Assembly (NCBI GenBank): GCA_004802725.1
Contig: SGPM01000232.1
Span: 1-44,106, forward strand
DNA: 44,106 nt
Direction of reading: 5' to 3'
From: Antrodiella citrinella
Taxonomy: Eukaryota > Basidiomycota > Agaricomycetes > Polyporales > Steccherinaceae
Shown: positions 30,592-42,858 of the stretch, piece after piece
How positions within the stretch are numbered: position 1 is the stretch's first letter
How the letters are laid out: each line of letters begins with the position of its first letter
Notes under the pieces: model-generated
Database searches by the model: none
What the model saw: only the letters and a program-made list of their open reading frames with translations
What the model was told of the DNA's origin: nothing
Made by a program: the position numbers and the translations under genes

Positions 30592-33300
30592 ATGTCCTTC
30601 TCTCCCATCCTTCACAGGACGCTTCAAATCCATTCAAGAGCACGTCAACTCAGCACATCCACCGCCGCCCACAGACTGAAGATGGTTCCCAACGGCCAAA
30701 CGCAAGGTGAGTGATTGTTCGTTGAGCGATTTTGTGGTTGGCGCCTACTCGGACGCGTGGAGACGCGCTGACCCAGGTTCGTCGCTACGCGACTGGGCCA
30801 TGGATCTGTCCGCTGTCTCTTGAGTCTCGACGTGTTCGACGTTTTGGCGGATCCTTATTCCTTGAGGTTGTCAAACCGACTCAGACGGTCTTCGTACATT
30901 GGACACAATCATGCAGAAGGGCCATCAGTAGGCCTGTGTATGTCAAGATGACTCTAGCAACTACAGATTTTTTCTTTCTCACCAGTCTCTGGTTCCGTGG
31001 TCACCGCCTAACCGGACCACGGATATATAGCTTCTCGTTCTCGTTCCTTCCAATCATCAACGTCCTCCTTCCCTTTCCCTCACGCTTCACTGCCTTATCC
31101 TCTCGTCCCATAAACCCTCTACTTGCCTCGGGTTCGGATCATTAGACTAACTGCATTATGACTATAGTTTTGACTCCCTACTGGTCCAACGGCGTCCAAA
31201 AGCTCAAAGTAGCACCTCAACGTATGTGCTGCCAGTCTCCCGCGTTTATTTCCGCTGATTTTACATTTCTATATAGCACCTCCGAGACCCGCTCATGGCT
31301 TGACACCTCCGGCACTAGATGACTCCATCCACGTTGTTCGGTCCTTGAGACAACTACGATCCAAGGACAAGAACATAGAAAAGTATATCTTCTTGAGCCA
31401 GCTCAAGGCCACAGAGCCAAATGTATTCTATAAACTGTGCTTGGAGCACATGTCGGTCAGTACACTTCCGAGCTCTGTATCCTCCCGCTAGGCTGAAACA
31501 ACTGCCGAGCAGGAGATCACACCTCTAATTTACACCCCGACCGTTGGTGATGCGTGCATTCAATTCTCGCACATCTATAGACGTCCGGAAGGCCTCGTGA
31601 GTTCCGATCCAGTGCCAGTGATATTGCGACTCATGTTGTCTCATAGTACGTATCTATCAATGATAAAGGTCGTATCGGCAAGGTTCTTCGTAATTGGCCA
31701 AAGATTGATGAGGCTCGTATCGCTGTTGTGACCGATGGTAAGTGCAGCTTTTATGCGCTCGTCCAGACACGTTCTTGATCATGTATAGGCTCTCGTATCC
31801 TGGGTCTCGGCGATCTCGGCGTCAACGGAATGCCCATCTCCATTGGCAAGCTTTCGCTATACATCGCCGGAGCTGGGTGAGTAGTGATGTTTTACATGGT
31901 ATGAACTTATTCCTGATACAACAATTGAACATTCTCACAGCATCCGTCCGAACTCTACTGTCCCCATCTGTATTGACCTCGGAACGAACAACAAGGAATT
32001 CCTTAAGGATCCACTATACCTTGGTAATCGTCATGAGCGCGTTCCACAGGATCAAGCCACTGCGTTTATGGAAGAATTCATGTACGAAATGTCGCAAGTA
32101 TTCCCCCACCTCCTTATCCAATTCGAGGACTTCTCCACCGACAAGGTTAGAGTCGGCTAGAGTCATGTCACGGAAGACAGAATCTGACAAAAATAACAAA
32201 TTCGTCTCACAGGCTTTCGAATATCTGTCTTCCTTCCGCCACAAATATCCGGTGTTCAATGATGACATTCAGGGAACCGGTGCAGTGGTACTCTCCGGTT
32301 TCTTGAACGCCGCCAAGCTCTCTTCCGCTGCCTCCGGTCGTCCTTTGTCCGACCACAAGATTCTCTTCCTTGGTGCTGGCTCTGCAGGTGTCGGTGTCGC
32401 TATGCAGTTGATGAGCTTCTTCACCATGCAAGGTCTTTCCGAGGAGGAGGCCAGACGTTCTATCTACCTTGTGGATTCGCAAGGTTTGATCTTTGATGCT
32501 AGAGGTCCCATGGCCGAGCACAAGCGAGGTGCGTATCCTTGTCATTCTCAGCATCCACGTCATATTGATCTATTTCTTCAGTATTCTCGAGACATGATTA
32601 TCAAGGACCACCTATGACAAATCTCGTCGACATTCTCAACTACGTGAAGCCTACCGCCCTCCTGGGTCTCTCAACTATCAAGGTATGATCCTTTGTGTAT
32701 GTCGTGAGCATTGTACTTATGCATACACAACTAGGGCGCCTTCAACAAAGACGTCATTGAGACCATGTCCGCCCTCAACCCCCGCCCTATCATATTCCCC
32801 CTCTCCAACCCCGTCCGTCTGTCGGAGTGCGAGTTCAGTGAAGCCGTCGAATGGTCCGGCGGCAGAGCCATCTTCGCGTCTGGCTCTCCCTTCCAAGAAC
32901 AACCATACAACGGTCGTACGCTCTACCCAGGGCAAGGCAATAACATGTACATCTTCCCCGGTCTCGGCCTTGGTGCCATCGTCGCCAGAGCGTCTGCGGT
33001 CACGGACGGCATGGTCGTGGCTGCTTCGCTTGGGTTGGCGAACTCGCTCACTCAGGAGGAGAAGGATCTGGACATGGTCTACCCTCGCGTTGAGCGTATC
33101 AGGGAGATCAGTGCTGATATCGCCAGAAGCGTTATCCGGGCTGCACAGAAGGACGTAAGTGCTGTCTTGCTGTAGCAATGATTCTGGAAGATGCTGACGA
33201 CCTTTTCTTGTTGCAGGGCGTCGATCGTTCTCAAGATTTGCGGATCATGGACGACAGCACTCTCACGCAGTTTGTCAAGAGCAAAATGTGGAACCCTTGA
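30592..33300 (+). CDS. Malic enzyme, probably mitochondrial NAD(P)-dependent
   Basis: Converts malate to pyruvate and CO2 with reduction of NAD(P). Eleven exons (30592-30706, 31168-31221, 31277-31455, 31492-31596, 31647-31737, 31789-31876, 31941-32145, 32213-32528, 32582-32682, 32735-33154, 33217-33300) join to 585 residues. The first ~30 residues are Arg/Ser-rich without acids, like a mitochondrial presequence. Met 31 (30682) could start a cytosolic form. Catalytic Tyr in LIYTPTVG (about 130), Lys in PISIGKL (about 202), metal ligands in FEDF and FNDDIQGTG (about 273-297), nucleotide site [10 protein letters not shown]. Intron 1 is 461 nt, far longer than the rest, and the conserved N-terminal NKGTAF-type segment is not seen. 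Otherwise intact. Confidence 0.92.
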
Positions 33301-33509
33301 AGCTCGAAGCTTCGTCGATACCTCATTTCCCTTCTATCATGCGATCTCACTTCATATACTGCTTAGGATTACATAGATCAGAGAATAAGAACAATAATAA
33401 TTGGATGCTGTTCGAAGATCTCGGCGATTGAAGCACTGTATTCGTAGCAAGTCTGTTACACATCTGATTCTATTTCAATTTGTTCTACAACATTCAAGCA
33501 CAACTATGG

Positions 33510-35145
33510 TTATACAGCAATCTCGCGATATACTTCTTCAGCACCCTCAATGAACAGATCAACAATCTTCTCTATCTCTTCCTCCTTGACGTTGTACGCG
33601 GGTGAGAACATCACATGGTCTCCCCTCGTACCCTCCACGTTCGCCCCGCCTCGGAAGCCCATGATGGCGAGTCCGTTCTCCAGGCACCGCTGCTGCACCA
33701 GGATGGCGAAAGAGTCACCTTTCAAATCAACAGCGGGCTTGTTTGCAATGTCGTCAAAATCAAACTCAACAGCCCACCAGCCTGCAGTGCCGCGTATATC
33801 GAATACGTAGGGCGCGAGAGGAGAGTTGGGAGAGAGAAGACGGGCGTTGAGGAGGGAACCAAGGAGCGCGCCTTGCGTACGGATATTGGAGAGGAGGTTC
33901 TCCTCGGTAATGACTTTCTGCACGGCGAGAGAGGCAGCGGTAGCGATCGGGTGCGCTTGGTAAGTGTGGCCGTGCTTCCAGAATCCTGACGTGTCGCGGA
34001 TGCCGTCTGCGATGCGCTGGGATATCAGAATGGCACCAATGGAGGCGTATCTGCATGTCCTTTTGGTAAGTACGTGCTTCAAGTTTGCTCGATTGCTACT
34101 TACCCTCCGCCGAGACCTTTCGCAATAGCTTGCAGGTCGGGGGCTATGCCATCGGCAAACTGTTCCCAAGCGTGAAGAGTGCCCAATCCTAGTAGATCGT
34201 GAATATATGGGATAGGGGGGTCAGAATATGACTCACGACCCATGCCACTCATTATTTCGTCGAGTATGAAAAGGGCACCGTACTTGTCGCAGACCGATTT
34301 CATGGCCTTGAAATAGCCCTTCGGTGGTGCGACGACTCCGGTGGTAGCACCGACCACAGTCTCTGCAACAAAACGACAACGGTGTCGGGACCGAGCTCGA
34401 TGAATTTGTCTTCCAACTCCTTTCGTAGCCGCTCCACATATTGCTCCTCCGTCTCGTCTTGCTTTTTGAAAACGTTTCGCGTACGCGAGGGGAGACATGA
34501 TAGAAGTTGGCATCGTGGAGAATGTCCGCGTATGGTGCACGCCGTCCGGGATGATGCGCGAGAGACAAAGTAGCAAGTGTATTGCCGTGGAAAGACAACT
34601 GACGTCCGATATAGTTCACGCGCTGGAACTGTTTGGTATCGTAGAAATACTGTCGGGAAAGCTTGATGATAGCTTCCATTGCCTCTGAACCTATATGAGA
34701 TGGACGATCAGGAGAGTCTACAGAAGGCCAACATCTACGAAACCATATGCATACCTCCAGAAACGAATCCGCAAAGGGCGAATGCACCATTGCCGCTGTT
34801 GACGAGATAATTGGCTAGCTCCTCCGCAGGCTGATTCGAAAGTTGCATGTTGTAGACATCTGCGATGTCTCGTCAGACTTCAGTCATCAAGAACACAAGC
34901 ATCGGCAACGTACATGAAAGCTTGTCGACCTGCTCCTTGATCGCTTTCTTCACAGCTGGATGTCCGTTTCCGATACAAGCAACGGCGGCACCACCGACTG
35001 CATCGATGACTCTGCGCCCATCCTCCAACTCGATGTAAATCCCTTCTCCAGACACCGCGATAGGGGGTCGCCACGTAGCTCTTTGCAAAATAAATGTTGG
35101 TTTGAGCTTCGAGGGTTCCTCTGATTTGGTGAGAGCAGGGGCCAT
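33510..35145 (-). CDS. Class III PLP aminotransferase (frame interrupted)
   Basis: Omega-transaminase family: moves an amino group from an amine or omega-amino acid to a keto acid. Exons on the minus strand: 35145-34914, 34859-34755, 34690-34237, 34188-34104, 34050-33510. Visible are AVGGAAVACIGNGHPAVKKA, SGGSEAMEAIIKLSRQYF, SFHGNTLATLSLAHHP, GATTGVVAPPKGY, LFILDEIMSGMGR, LQAIAKGLGGGY (PLP lysine) and KHGHTYQAHPIATAASL. Exon 3 needs three single-base corrections: an extra base near 34487, an extra A in 34469-34472 and a missing A in the run 34370-34373. Either a decaying gene or errors in a poor read region; all other phases and catalytic motifs are intact. Shares a 567-bp intergenic promoter with oxidoreductase B. 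Confidence 0.85.
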
Positions 35146-35712
35146 GATGGGACAGTCGTTGGATCGAGTAAGAGAAAGAGCCAGACCAAGTCAAGGACCA
35201 GGTCCTCGCTCTTGACTTGATCTTATACTACCACCGATATTGCAAAGCATGGCCAAATCGAATTACATAGCATTGACAATGACTCGAAGAAGGAACGTTG
35301 AATCCAGAACACGTCGAAAGGGAAACCGACGGGAACTTCCAAGCGGTCGGTCGTCCGTCTTTTGCGATTGACCGTTATCCGGTCCGAACAGCTCTCTCAT
35401 CTATACATCATTGAGGCCTCAGGCTTTATGTGCACTTCTAGAAAGATAAGAGTTACATCAGAGTAGACCAGACAAGTGCGACTCCGTACTGGTTGGTCTC
35501 GTCAAGAATCGCCAAACGGTTTCTGCTCGTACCAGTACGTCCTACAACTCAGTGCTTCGTGACGCAGGCTAATTGAGATGTGCATGTAGCCGAATCATCA
35601 CAAGATTTAGGGATATATACAGTACGCTCTTCGTCCGGGCCCTAAATGTCCTATCGCTGACTTCTTCAAAGCAGGCGTTCGATAACCATCTCATACAACC
35701 CATGACCTCACG
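35146..35712. promoter_or_regulatory. Shared divergent promoter region
   Basis: 567 bp separate the divergent starts of the aminotransferase and oxidoreductase B. An AGATAAG GATA site is at 35444-35450. GATA factors of the AreA type regulate nitrogen-source genes in fungi, which would fit. No clear gene lies within. Confidence 0.4.
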
Positions 35713-37523
35713 ATGAAAATGATTAGGACGTTGCCCATTGCCCTCGCTGCAATCATGGCGACTCTCCCAGTTCCTCTGCACGCTTTCAGCCAACACCAGG
35801 TTGTCTTGGGACTGCCCCCTCCTCCAGGAAAACCCTCATACCTCCCCGTAGCCAACTCGACGAGATCTTTCTGGTTCACGGACCCAGATGTTGTTCCAGG
35901 ACCCAACGAGGGTAGCGAAGGTCCCTTGACTGATGATGCAGACATCTGTATTATTGGGTCAGGGATCACCGGCGTGTCGGCCGCGTATCACCTGGCGCAC
36001 GCATTGGTGGGAAACGAGGAGGTCGTCTCTGGTATAGGGAGGCCAGTGAAAGCCGTCATATTGGAGGCTAGAGAGTTCTGTGAGTCTTCGTTTGCTCGTG
36101 GCGTTCGTGACATCTTCTAATACTAGGTCACAGGTTCTGGTGCGACTGGTGAGTTGCCTTACAGAAGATGACGCAAGACTGTGATCTGACGACTCTATAG
36201 GTCGTAACGGCGGACACATCACGGCACATCAGTTTGCACATTTTCGGCAAATTGAGAAGGAACGAGGTGTTGACGAGGCACTCCGTACATTGGCTATCGA
36301 ATTCTACACTGTGGACGAGCTGACCAGGATCCTTGCGGAAAACGGGAAGGAGGACTATGTTGATCTGACCCGCGGGGGTCGGCTTATGTTGATGTTTTCG
36401 GAGGAAGAACTGGCCGAGGAGAAAGCGGACTATGAAGCTGCGAAAAAGGCCGGTGCGCAAATGGGGGACGTTCAGTGGCTTAGCAAGGAGGAAGTGTGGA
36501 AGGTGAGAGCTACAGTGGTCGTTCGTAATCTACGTCTGACATAATTCCCAGACATACGGCGCACCGTATCCAGGTGTGCTTATTCCAGGCAACAACTTGT
36601 GGCCCTTGAAGGCAGTGAGCGTCCTTTTCCAACTCGCCAATAAGACATCCAGCCGATTCTCGGTGGATCTTCATACACAAACTCCCGTCACCTCCGTTAC
36701 ATCCATCCCGCATGCCAACGCAAACTCAGATATCCCGTTTCTTCGTCGGCACGTCGTGAACACACCTCGAGGATCTGTGTCATGTTCGTACGTCCTGCAC
36801 GCGACGAATGGCTACGCTGCGCATCTACTGCCTCACCTGGCCGGGCCCGACGGTATCGTTCCGACCCGAGGTCAGGTCATGACTGTGCGTGCTGCTGTGA
36901 AGATCGATGAACTAAGCACCGTTGGTGGAACGGGAAATGAAGGATTCGAATATTGGTTCCCTCGCCCAACGAAGTCGGAGGCTGGAGAGACACCGCTAGT
37001 CGTTGTCGGTGGTGGGCGCGAGGTGGCGAAGGGTTTTGAGATATACGAAGTCGATGACTCAGTGGTGAACGAAGATGTCGGAAAGGCTCTGCGTGACTTC
37101 TTGCCGATAGTGTTTCCGGAGAAATACGACAGAGACACAGATCCGGAGATGGAATGGGTGAGTCGAACGTTTCGCAGATGTATGTGGGATGCTCACAATT
37201 CTGTCGCAGACTGGTATCATGGGCTACACTCAAAGTGGAGACCCTTTCGTAGGCCCTGTTGTTGATTCAAAACAAATATCAGCCGAAAGCAACGAGTTCG
37301 ATGGGCAATTCGTATCGGCAGGTTATACTGGTCATGGCATGCCTCGTGCGTTTGCATGGTGAGTTGTATCTTGACATTCAATACGACAATGATGGCTTAC
37401 TTTCTTCGTAGTGCGCAAGTTGTGGCGGATATGATCATGGCAGACATTCAGAGAAAACCATTCCAGATTCCAGAATGGTTCCCTAAAAGTTATTTGACCC
37501 GCGAACTCCCACTAACTCAGTGA
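35713..37523 (+). CDS. FAD-dependent oxidoreductase (DAO fold), paralogue B, signal peptide
   Basis: Paralogue of 27054-28847. Six exons (35713-36079, 36134-36148, 36201-36502, 36552-37157, 37210-37358, 37412-37523) give 516 residues in phase. Residues 1-24 form a plausible secretion signal (basic start, hydrophobic core, LHA before the cut). The FAD site IIGSGITGVSAAYHLA is at about 80-95. GATGRNGGH spans the microexon junction. Then PGVLIPGNNLWPLKA, YVLHATNGYAAHLLPH, FEYWFPRP, FVSAGYTGHGMPRAFA and EWFPKSY. It lacks the intron that paralogue A has between the Phe and Val codons of PFVGP. Substrate unknown; amines or amino acids are likely from the family. Probably secreted or in the secretory pathway. 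Confidence 0.9.
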
Positions 37524-38201
37524 TTCGGTCGTGCTAGTTTCTGACCTTGTTGTGTTGCATGTATCAACTTGTAATATTGAGATTGAATGAACCGAAGGAC
37601 CTACTTAAGGTCGTCTGTAAAATACATGATTATTATTACATACCGCTGCCGCGGTGGTACAACAAGAGCAAACAAAAACAGTGCTTCTGAAATTTGGAGG
37701 AGATTACCCTCTGAGTACTGAGTCTGTAAGATCGTTCGCATCCATAAGGGCCTTTTACATTCATCTCTTGGTTTCGTGATTCTCCACGCTTCAGGTGCGT
37801 GTTCTTATGTTGAATCTCGTTGTAGGTGACCGGTGGCCTGTCATGATCGTGACGAGAGGAGGGCGCTTGTTTTCATTTCCAAAAACACCGTGGTTCCCTT
37901 CTAAACCGCAATCTATAGTCACAGCGAAGCTCTTCTTGCATTCCTCGTTCAGCATGTTGCTGGGAGAACTATTACAGACCATCATCTATGTTGTCGCGCT
38001 GCAGTTTTGTGTTCGGGCAGCTAAATGTAGGGTGAATTTTGTTACAGGTTCCAGACGTGCCGATTGCAGAAGTCCGACCGCTGGGACTCCGTTGGTACAC
38101 ACTCCGGACTACTGTAGAGACGTTATTTGTCCGTCCTCAGGTATGCACCATCTCGTGCAGCTCTATCTGCTTTCTCAAAGTCGCGTTCACGCCACAGCAC
38201 C
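37524..38201. other. Intergenic region upstream of the zinc-cluster gene
   Basis: About 680 bp with no supported gene. The transcription-factor frame is open up to 38127, but the Met at 38202 gives the more compact start. No recognised regulatory motif stands out. Confidence 0.45.
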
Positions 38202-41200
38202 ATGAGCGGCCCACCACCCCTCAGTTATCATGACGAGAAATCCGCATTAGATCCTGCGACTGAAGGAGCAGACTACGCACAGTGGGTTGCAGCGTTTGAG
38301 AATGCTGAGCGACACCAAATGACAACAAACGTATACGGCAGCACGTCCCGGGTGTCCTTCGTACCATCTCAAGATCCCCTTTCAATACCGGGAATGTATG
38401 CGACCAGGCTGGGAGATGACAGCCTCCAACCATCTCCCCAATATTATCACACTGGATCAGAGCGAGCTGTACAGATACCACAATACCCGCCTATCGTACC
38501 GTCTTCACAACCCCTTCAACAACACCCTATCTTATTTTCCAGCAAGTGGACCTCTGACATACGCGCTGGAGAGAATAGCGTGTACATGCCTGGAGATAAC
38601 GCGTCAACGGATCCGTCCCGTCCAACTTCGCTGCCAGAATACATCCCAAATGCACTTCCGAGTCTTCCTCAACAACCGTTCACCTTCTTGCATTTTTCCC
38701 CTCTCGACTATTCCAGCTCGGCGTCGAGTTTCTCGTCTCCAGGATTAACCGGCGTCGTGGCTTCGTCGTCTAAGGTTACCTCAGCAGACGAGTCGCGTCA
38801 TGTGTCACCTCTTACCTCGTCATGTCATGCTTCACAGGCGAAGGACCTTCCGCAAGCACGTTCCGAGGGCAAAGGCCACCCGAAAAAGCGCAAACGTATC
38901 GAGGAGCCGGAAGATTATGCGGAAGATGAAGCAGAGACAAACTCTGGTGAGCCGTCTTTTTTGCTCACTCGGAGGTGCGTACTCTCGAAGAAGCACTTTG
39001 AGACATAGCTCAATGTTTTACATGCAGACCCGGTGCTTGTAAACACTGCAAGAAATCAAAGGTACGTGAGATCACCAGCGTCAGTCACCGCTTCACTGAG
39101 AGGCGATGGAGATGAAATGTGATTTTCCGCCGGGGGAGAATACCTGCAGGAGGTGCAAATCATCAGGACGACTTTGCGTCGTTGAGGGTCCCAAGCCACA
39201 GAGGTATGTCTTGGATGGAAGATATTATCCTTTCTCAGGCATTTAGTTCGTTCCATAGTCAGAGGGAAGAGCTGCTTGCTCAGATACGAACAAAGGACGC
39301 GATTATCGAGTCTCTGTTAAGCCGGGTACGTACGTTTATCTCGTTTTCATGTTACCGGCTACATATTTGCTCTGTTCTCACCGTGCACGCAACAATCCAG
39401 CTGAATGCACAACCTCAATCGCAAGTCTATTCTGTAAATCAACCAGGAATGCCTACCTTCACCTCAAGAGCAGAAGATTTCGATCCCGGCGTTTGGTCCG
39501 ATCATCTGCAGTCGTCAGCCGGATCAAGTCAAGGACTCGGATCGTCCGCAGGTACTTCACACACTACCACGGAGAGCACGGAAGCAACGTCAGTCACCGA
39601 CAATAGCCGCCACGTTGATGATACCGCAGAAAAGAGTGTGCCGGATGAAACCGTACCCATAGGACTCATTGCGAACCTTTCGTTGAGTGACGCAGAGACA
39701 GCGGAAGAGATGAATGATCAGGATGACAGCGAAGGTGTCCTCGTGAGTAGAACTTACCACAGCCACCCTATCTATATGTTCTAACTGATCCACTTGCAGG
39801 GCTGGGCAAGGAAGACGTACTTCAAACCAGGTGAACCGTCCGTCCGTCCAATCATCGGGGCTCCTGGCACGTCTGTAGAACCTGCTTCGTCGACCGCTGT
39901 GAATCCTTCACCGCAAATGGTTCAGAAGAATAACTTGCCTGATATAGTTCTTCATGGGCTCGTTACACCTTCGGACGTGGATAAATTATTCAACATGTAT
40001 GTCTGCGCTGCCTCTCCTACTTGTGCTTACTGATCATGGTTGTACGTAGCTATTTCACTTTCATGAATGTAAGTCTGGCACTGCGGTGTGCGCAAATGAT
40101 TTATTCACGGGATTCCTAGGTCCATGTCGACTTGCTTGATCCTGTGCTACACACTCCTACTGCCACTTTCTTCAAGAGCCCATTCTTATTCTCCACAAGT
40201 GAGTCTAGGTTTTCTCTTGGGGATCATCACTTTCTGACTATCATGCAGTATGTGCTATAGCTTCTCGATATTACGAAGAGAAGCCGGAAATGTACCCGAT
40301 AGCTATGCATTTCGCCAAACACGCCGCTGCCAGCGCTCTCATTTCAGGTAAAACCACTCTTATGGTACCTGAATCGGCTCTGACAGTCTACTATTAGGAC
40401 GGACATCAGTCGAGATTGCTCTTGCCTATATGCTTCTGGCTTACTGGACACCGCCTGCGAAACGGTGGGAGGAACATCGGACGTGGTTATATGTTGGACT
40501 CGGAATACGGTGCGTACTTTCTCAAGGTGATTTACCATTCGCTTACACAGTAACTGCAGCGTTGCAATGGACTTAAATCTGCACCAGGTACCTCCTCCGA
40601 AGCCCACGAACGAGCGACAAGAGCGTGAGCAGCTAAATGGTGTCAGGATGTGGATGAACTGTTTCATTTTGGACCGGTCGATATCGACGTACTATGGACG
40701 ACCGCCCACGATAAAGGAAGACTAGTACGTTTTCGCACTTGTTACCCACAGTCACTAGATTGATGTTGCACAGCGTCATCCGTAATGTTTCCAAGTGGTA
40801 CAACAGCTCACAGTACAACTCCCCCGTACGTCAAGGGTCTAATTTGATGCGCTTGATTCTGACTCAATTCGAGTGTAGTGTGACATCGGCATCTCCGCAT
40901 ATTGCGCCATGCTCCAAATCACGACTCGTTTCAGCGAAGAGATCTTCTCGGACCCAGATGCACCCACAGGTCTCAACAAGGTATCACCACAATCTGATCT
41001 ACGTTTCCCACGTCAATTCACTGACACACCTGCTTTTTGTCAGAATGTAGATTTTCTAGAAATCACGATAACCTATGATGATCTTCTCCGCAAGTATGTG
41101 GAAGAATGGAAGGAGAGGTACATCAAGCATGCTGACTTGACTGGTACGCGATAAAATTGACTTCTAACATTAGTTATTCACCTTGTCTCCAGATCCTCAA

Positions 41201-42136
41201 ACCCTCTTTCGACGTTACTTGTTGCCTTAGTGAGTCGCTTCTTGGTTAATTTAATGAGCGCGTGGCTGACCCTGCTTAGCGTCTCGAGCTATGCTCGTCT
41301 TGTGATGTGGTCATTTGTGTTCCAGCAAGCATTTCAGCGGGGAATGCAACCCAGGGATTCTATCATCATTGACAAGTGCTTTGAGCACGCATCCACGGTG
41401 ATCAACAGTATGGTTCAGAACTTGGCACCGAGCGGCTACATGCGCTTTGCGTCGGAAGGCCATTACAACTTCGCCTCATTCACCTCTTCGTTCCTGGTCA
41501 AGGTATGCTGCACATCTGCGACATATTTTACCGCTCTGACCTTCTCCTTTAGCTTCTCAAACCGGAATTTGCAAAGCTTTTTGACCACAAACAACAACGC
41601 CAGATCTTCGAGCTTATTGAGCAGCTGATCCAAACATTCAGCTCGATTGAAGTTGCTACCGATGACAAACATACCCCGCGTCAGCATGCACGCTTCCTGT
41701 CTGCATTATTGTCCAAATATCGAAAGGGCTTCCCACCTGGAACTCTCGTGCCTCGGCATGCAGACGAAGGGCCGACGTCAAGCAGCAACGTCGCCGTCGG
41801 GCAAGCGCCATCGGGCCCGGAACAAACGACAGGTGGATCTGGTCCTTCGTGGCAAGAATATCAAGAATCGACGACGTACGTCCCGGATCTGCCAGGGCCT
41901 TCCCTGGCAGACTTCGACACGCAGATGAGCTTCGACGATGAGTTCATGGGGGCGCTGGAAGTGTTCAAGAGCCCGGGATACTGGGAAAGCATGATGATGC
42001 CGGGGTGTGTTGAATTTATACACTTCAATTCTTTGCGGAGGATTGACGGTTGAGTTGCAGATTACATTGGCCGGGTCCGGTTGGTGACCAGAGCGGTGAC
42101 CCGCCAAGTGTTCAGGATTCTGGAACATACGGGTAG
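38202..42136 (+). CDS. Zn2Cys6 fungal-specific transcription factor
   Basis: Nuclear regulator. Eighteen exons join in phase to 1006 residues: 38202-38974, 39028-39061, 39112-39203, 39259-39325, 39401-39742, 39800-39996, 40050-40068, 40120-40198, 40249-40347, 40398-40509, 40560-40724, 40774-40825, 40879-40980, 41044-41143, 41193-41229, 41280-41502, 41553-42004, 42061-42136. A Ser/Pro-rich N-terminus and a basic KKRKR precede the zinc cluster (Cys 262, 265, 272, 281, 284, 291; spacing C-x2-C-x6-C-x8-C-x2-C-x6-C). An intron splits the cluster after residue 269. A short coiled coil follows (REELLAQIRTKDAIIESLL). The middle region is the fungal_trans domain: DLLDPVLHTPTATFFKSPFL, AIASRYYEEKPEMYP, RVAMDLNLHQ, RMWMNCFILDRS, YYGRPPTIKE. 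Its position suggests it may control the neighbouring metabolic genes. Confidence 0.93.
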
Positions 42137-42858
42137 GGTGCTGCTTTCGCTTTCTCTCGGTGCGCGGGTCTCAGTATTCTTCTCTTCTTCCGGAGGCGTT
42201 TTTCGATGTATTTGGACACTGGTTGGATCGTAGTGCAGCGGTAAGCTCGCGGCGATTATCGCGTCCGTAACTTGGAATATTGTTCGCAGTGGTGACCGAA
42301 CCGTGCGAGCAACCTGCGTCGTCGTGGATCAAAGGTGTGCGTATATAGAGCAAATGCTATACTACGTACCTGCGTCGTCGTGGATCAAAGGTAAGGACCA
42401 CGACGACGCGCGGCGGGCTATCTACGATGGGCGCTAATCTACCGAGAGTGGGAGATTAAGACTCCGACAGAGAACTTCGTTCAACAAATATTTGTACTTC
42501 GTAATATCATCTCGTAGTCTCTTCACGAAGTTTGGCTCAGTCGTCTCACTTGTCAGCACTGTTGTTTACTCATGTTTGACTTTGGTACATAACTCTGATT
42601 GAAGGTACATTCCAGTGCTAATGTCCACACAAAGGCGGCCGTGGAGGAAAACATGTTCAAATCACGGTAGCTGGTTCGCGACCCCGATTGTCCCCATCCG
42701 TCTGCGGCGAAGGACGTCTGCCATGTCACTCAAATCCCTCCTGCTTCGTAACCCTGTGAACGAAAGATGCGCGGTGAACACGCGTACGACGGACAGGGAT
42801 ACGCGAGGTATCCTCGCTCGGGGCCATACGCGTCATCCGTTGATGAATCATGCACCTT
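42137..42858. other. Intergenic region downstream of the zinc-cluster gene
   Basis: About 720 bp with no supported gene. It contains the direct repeat and hairpin at 42312-42409. Remaining ORFs have no motifs. Confidence 0.45.
42312..42409. repeat. 25-bp direct repeat plus 12-bp stem hairpin
   Basis: A perfect 25-bp word recurs at 42312-42336 and 42368-42392 (56-bp period). The second copy's GCGTCGTCGTGG (42372-42383) pairs perfectly with CCACGACGACGC (42398-42409) across a 14-nt loop. It lies 176-273 bp past the zinc-cluster gene's stop, so it could act in 3'-end formation or be an insertion scar. Confidence 0.75.
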
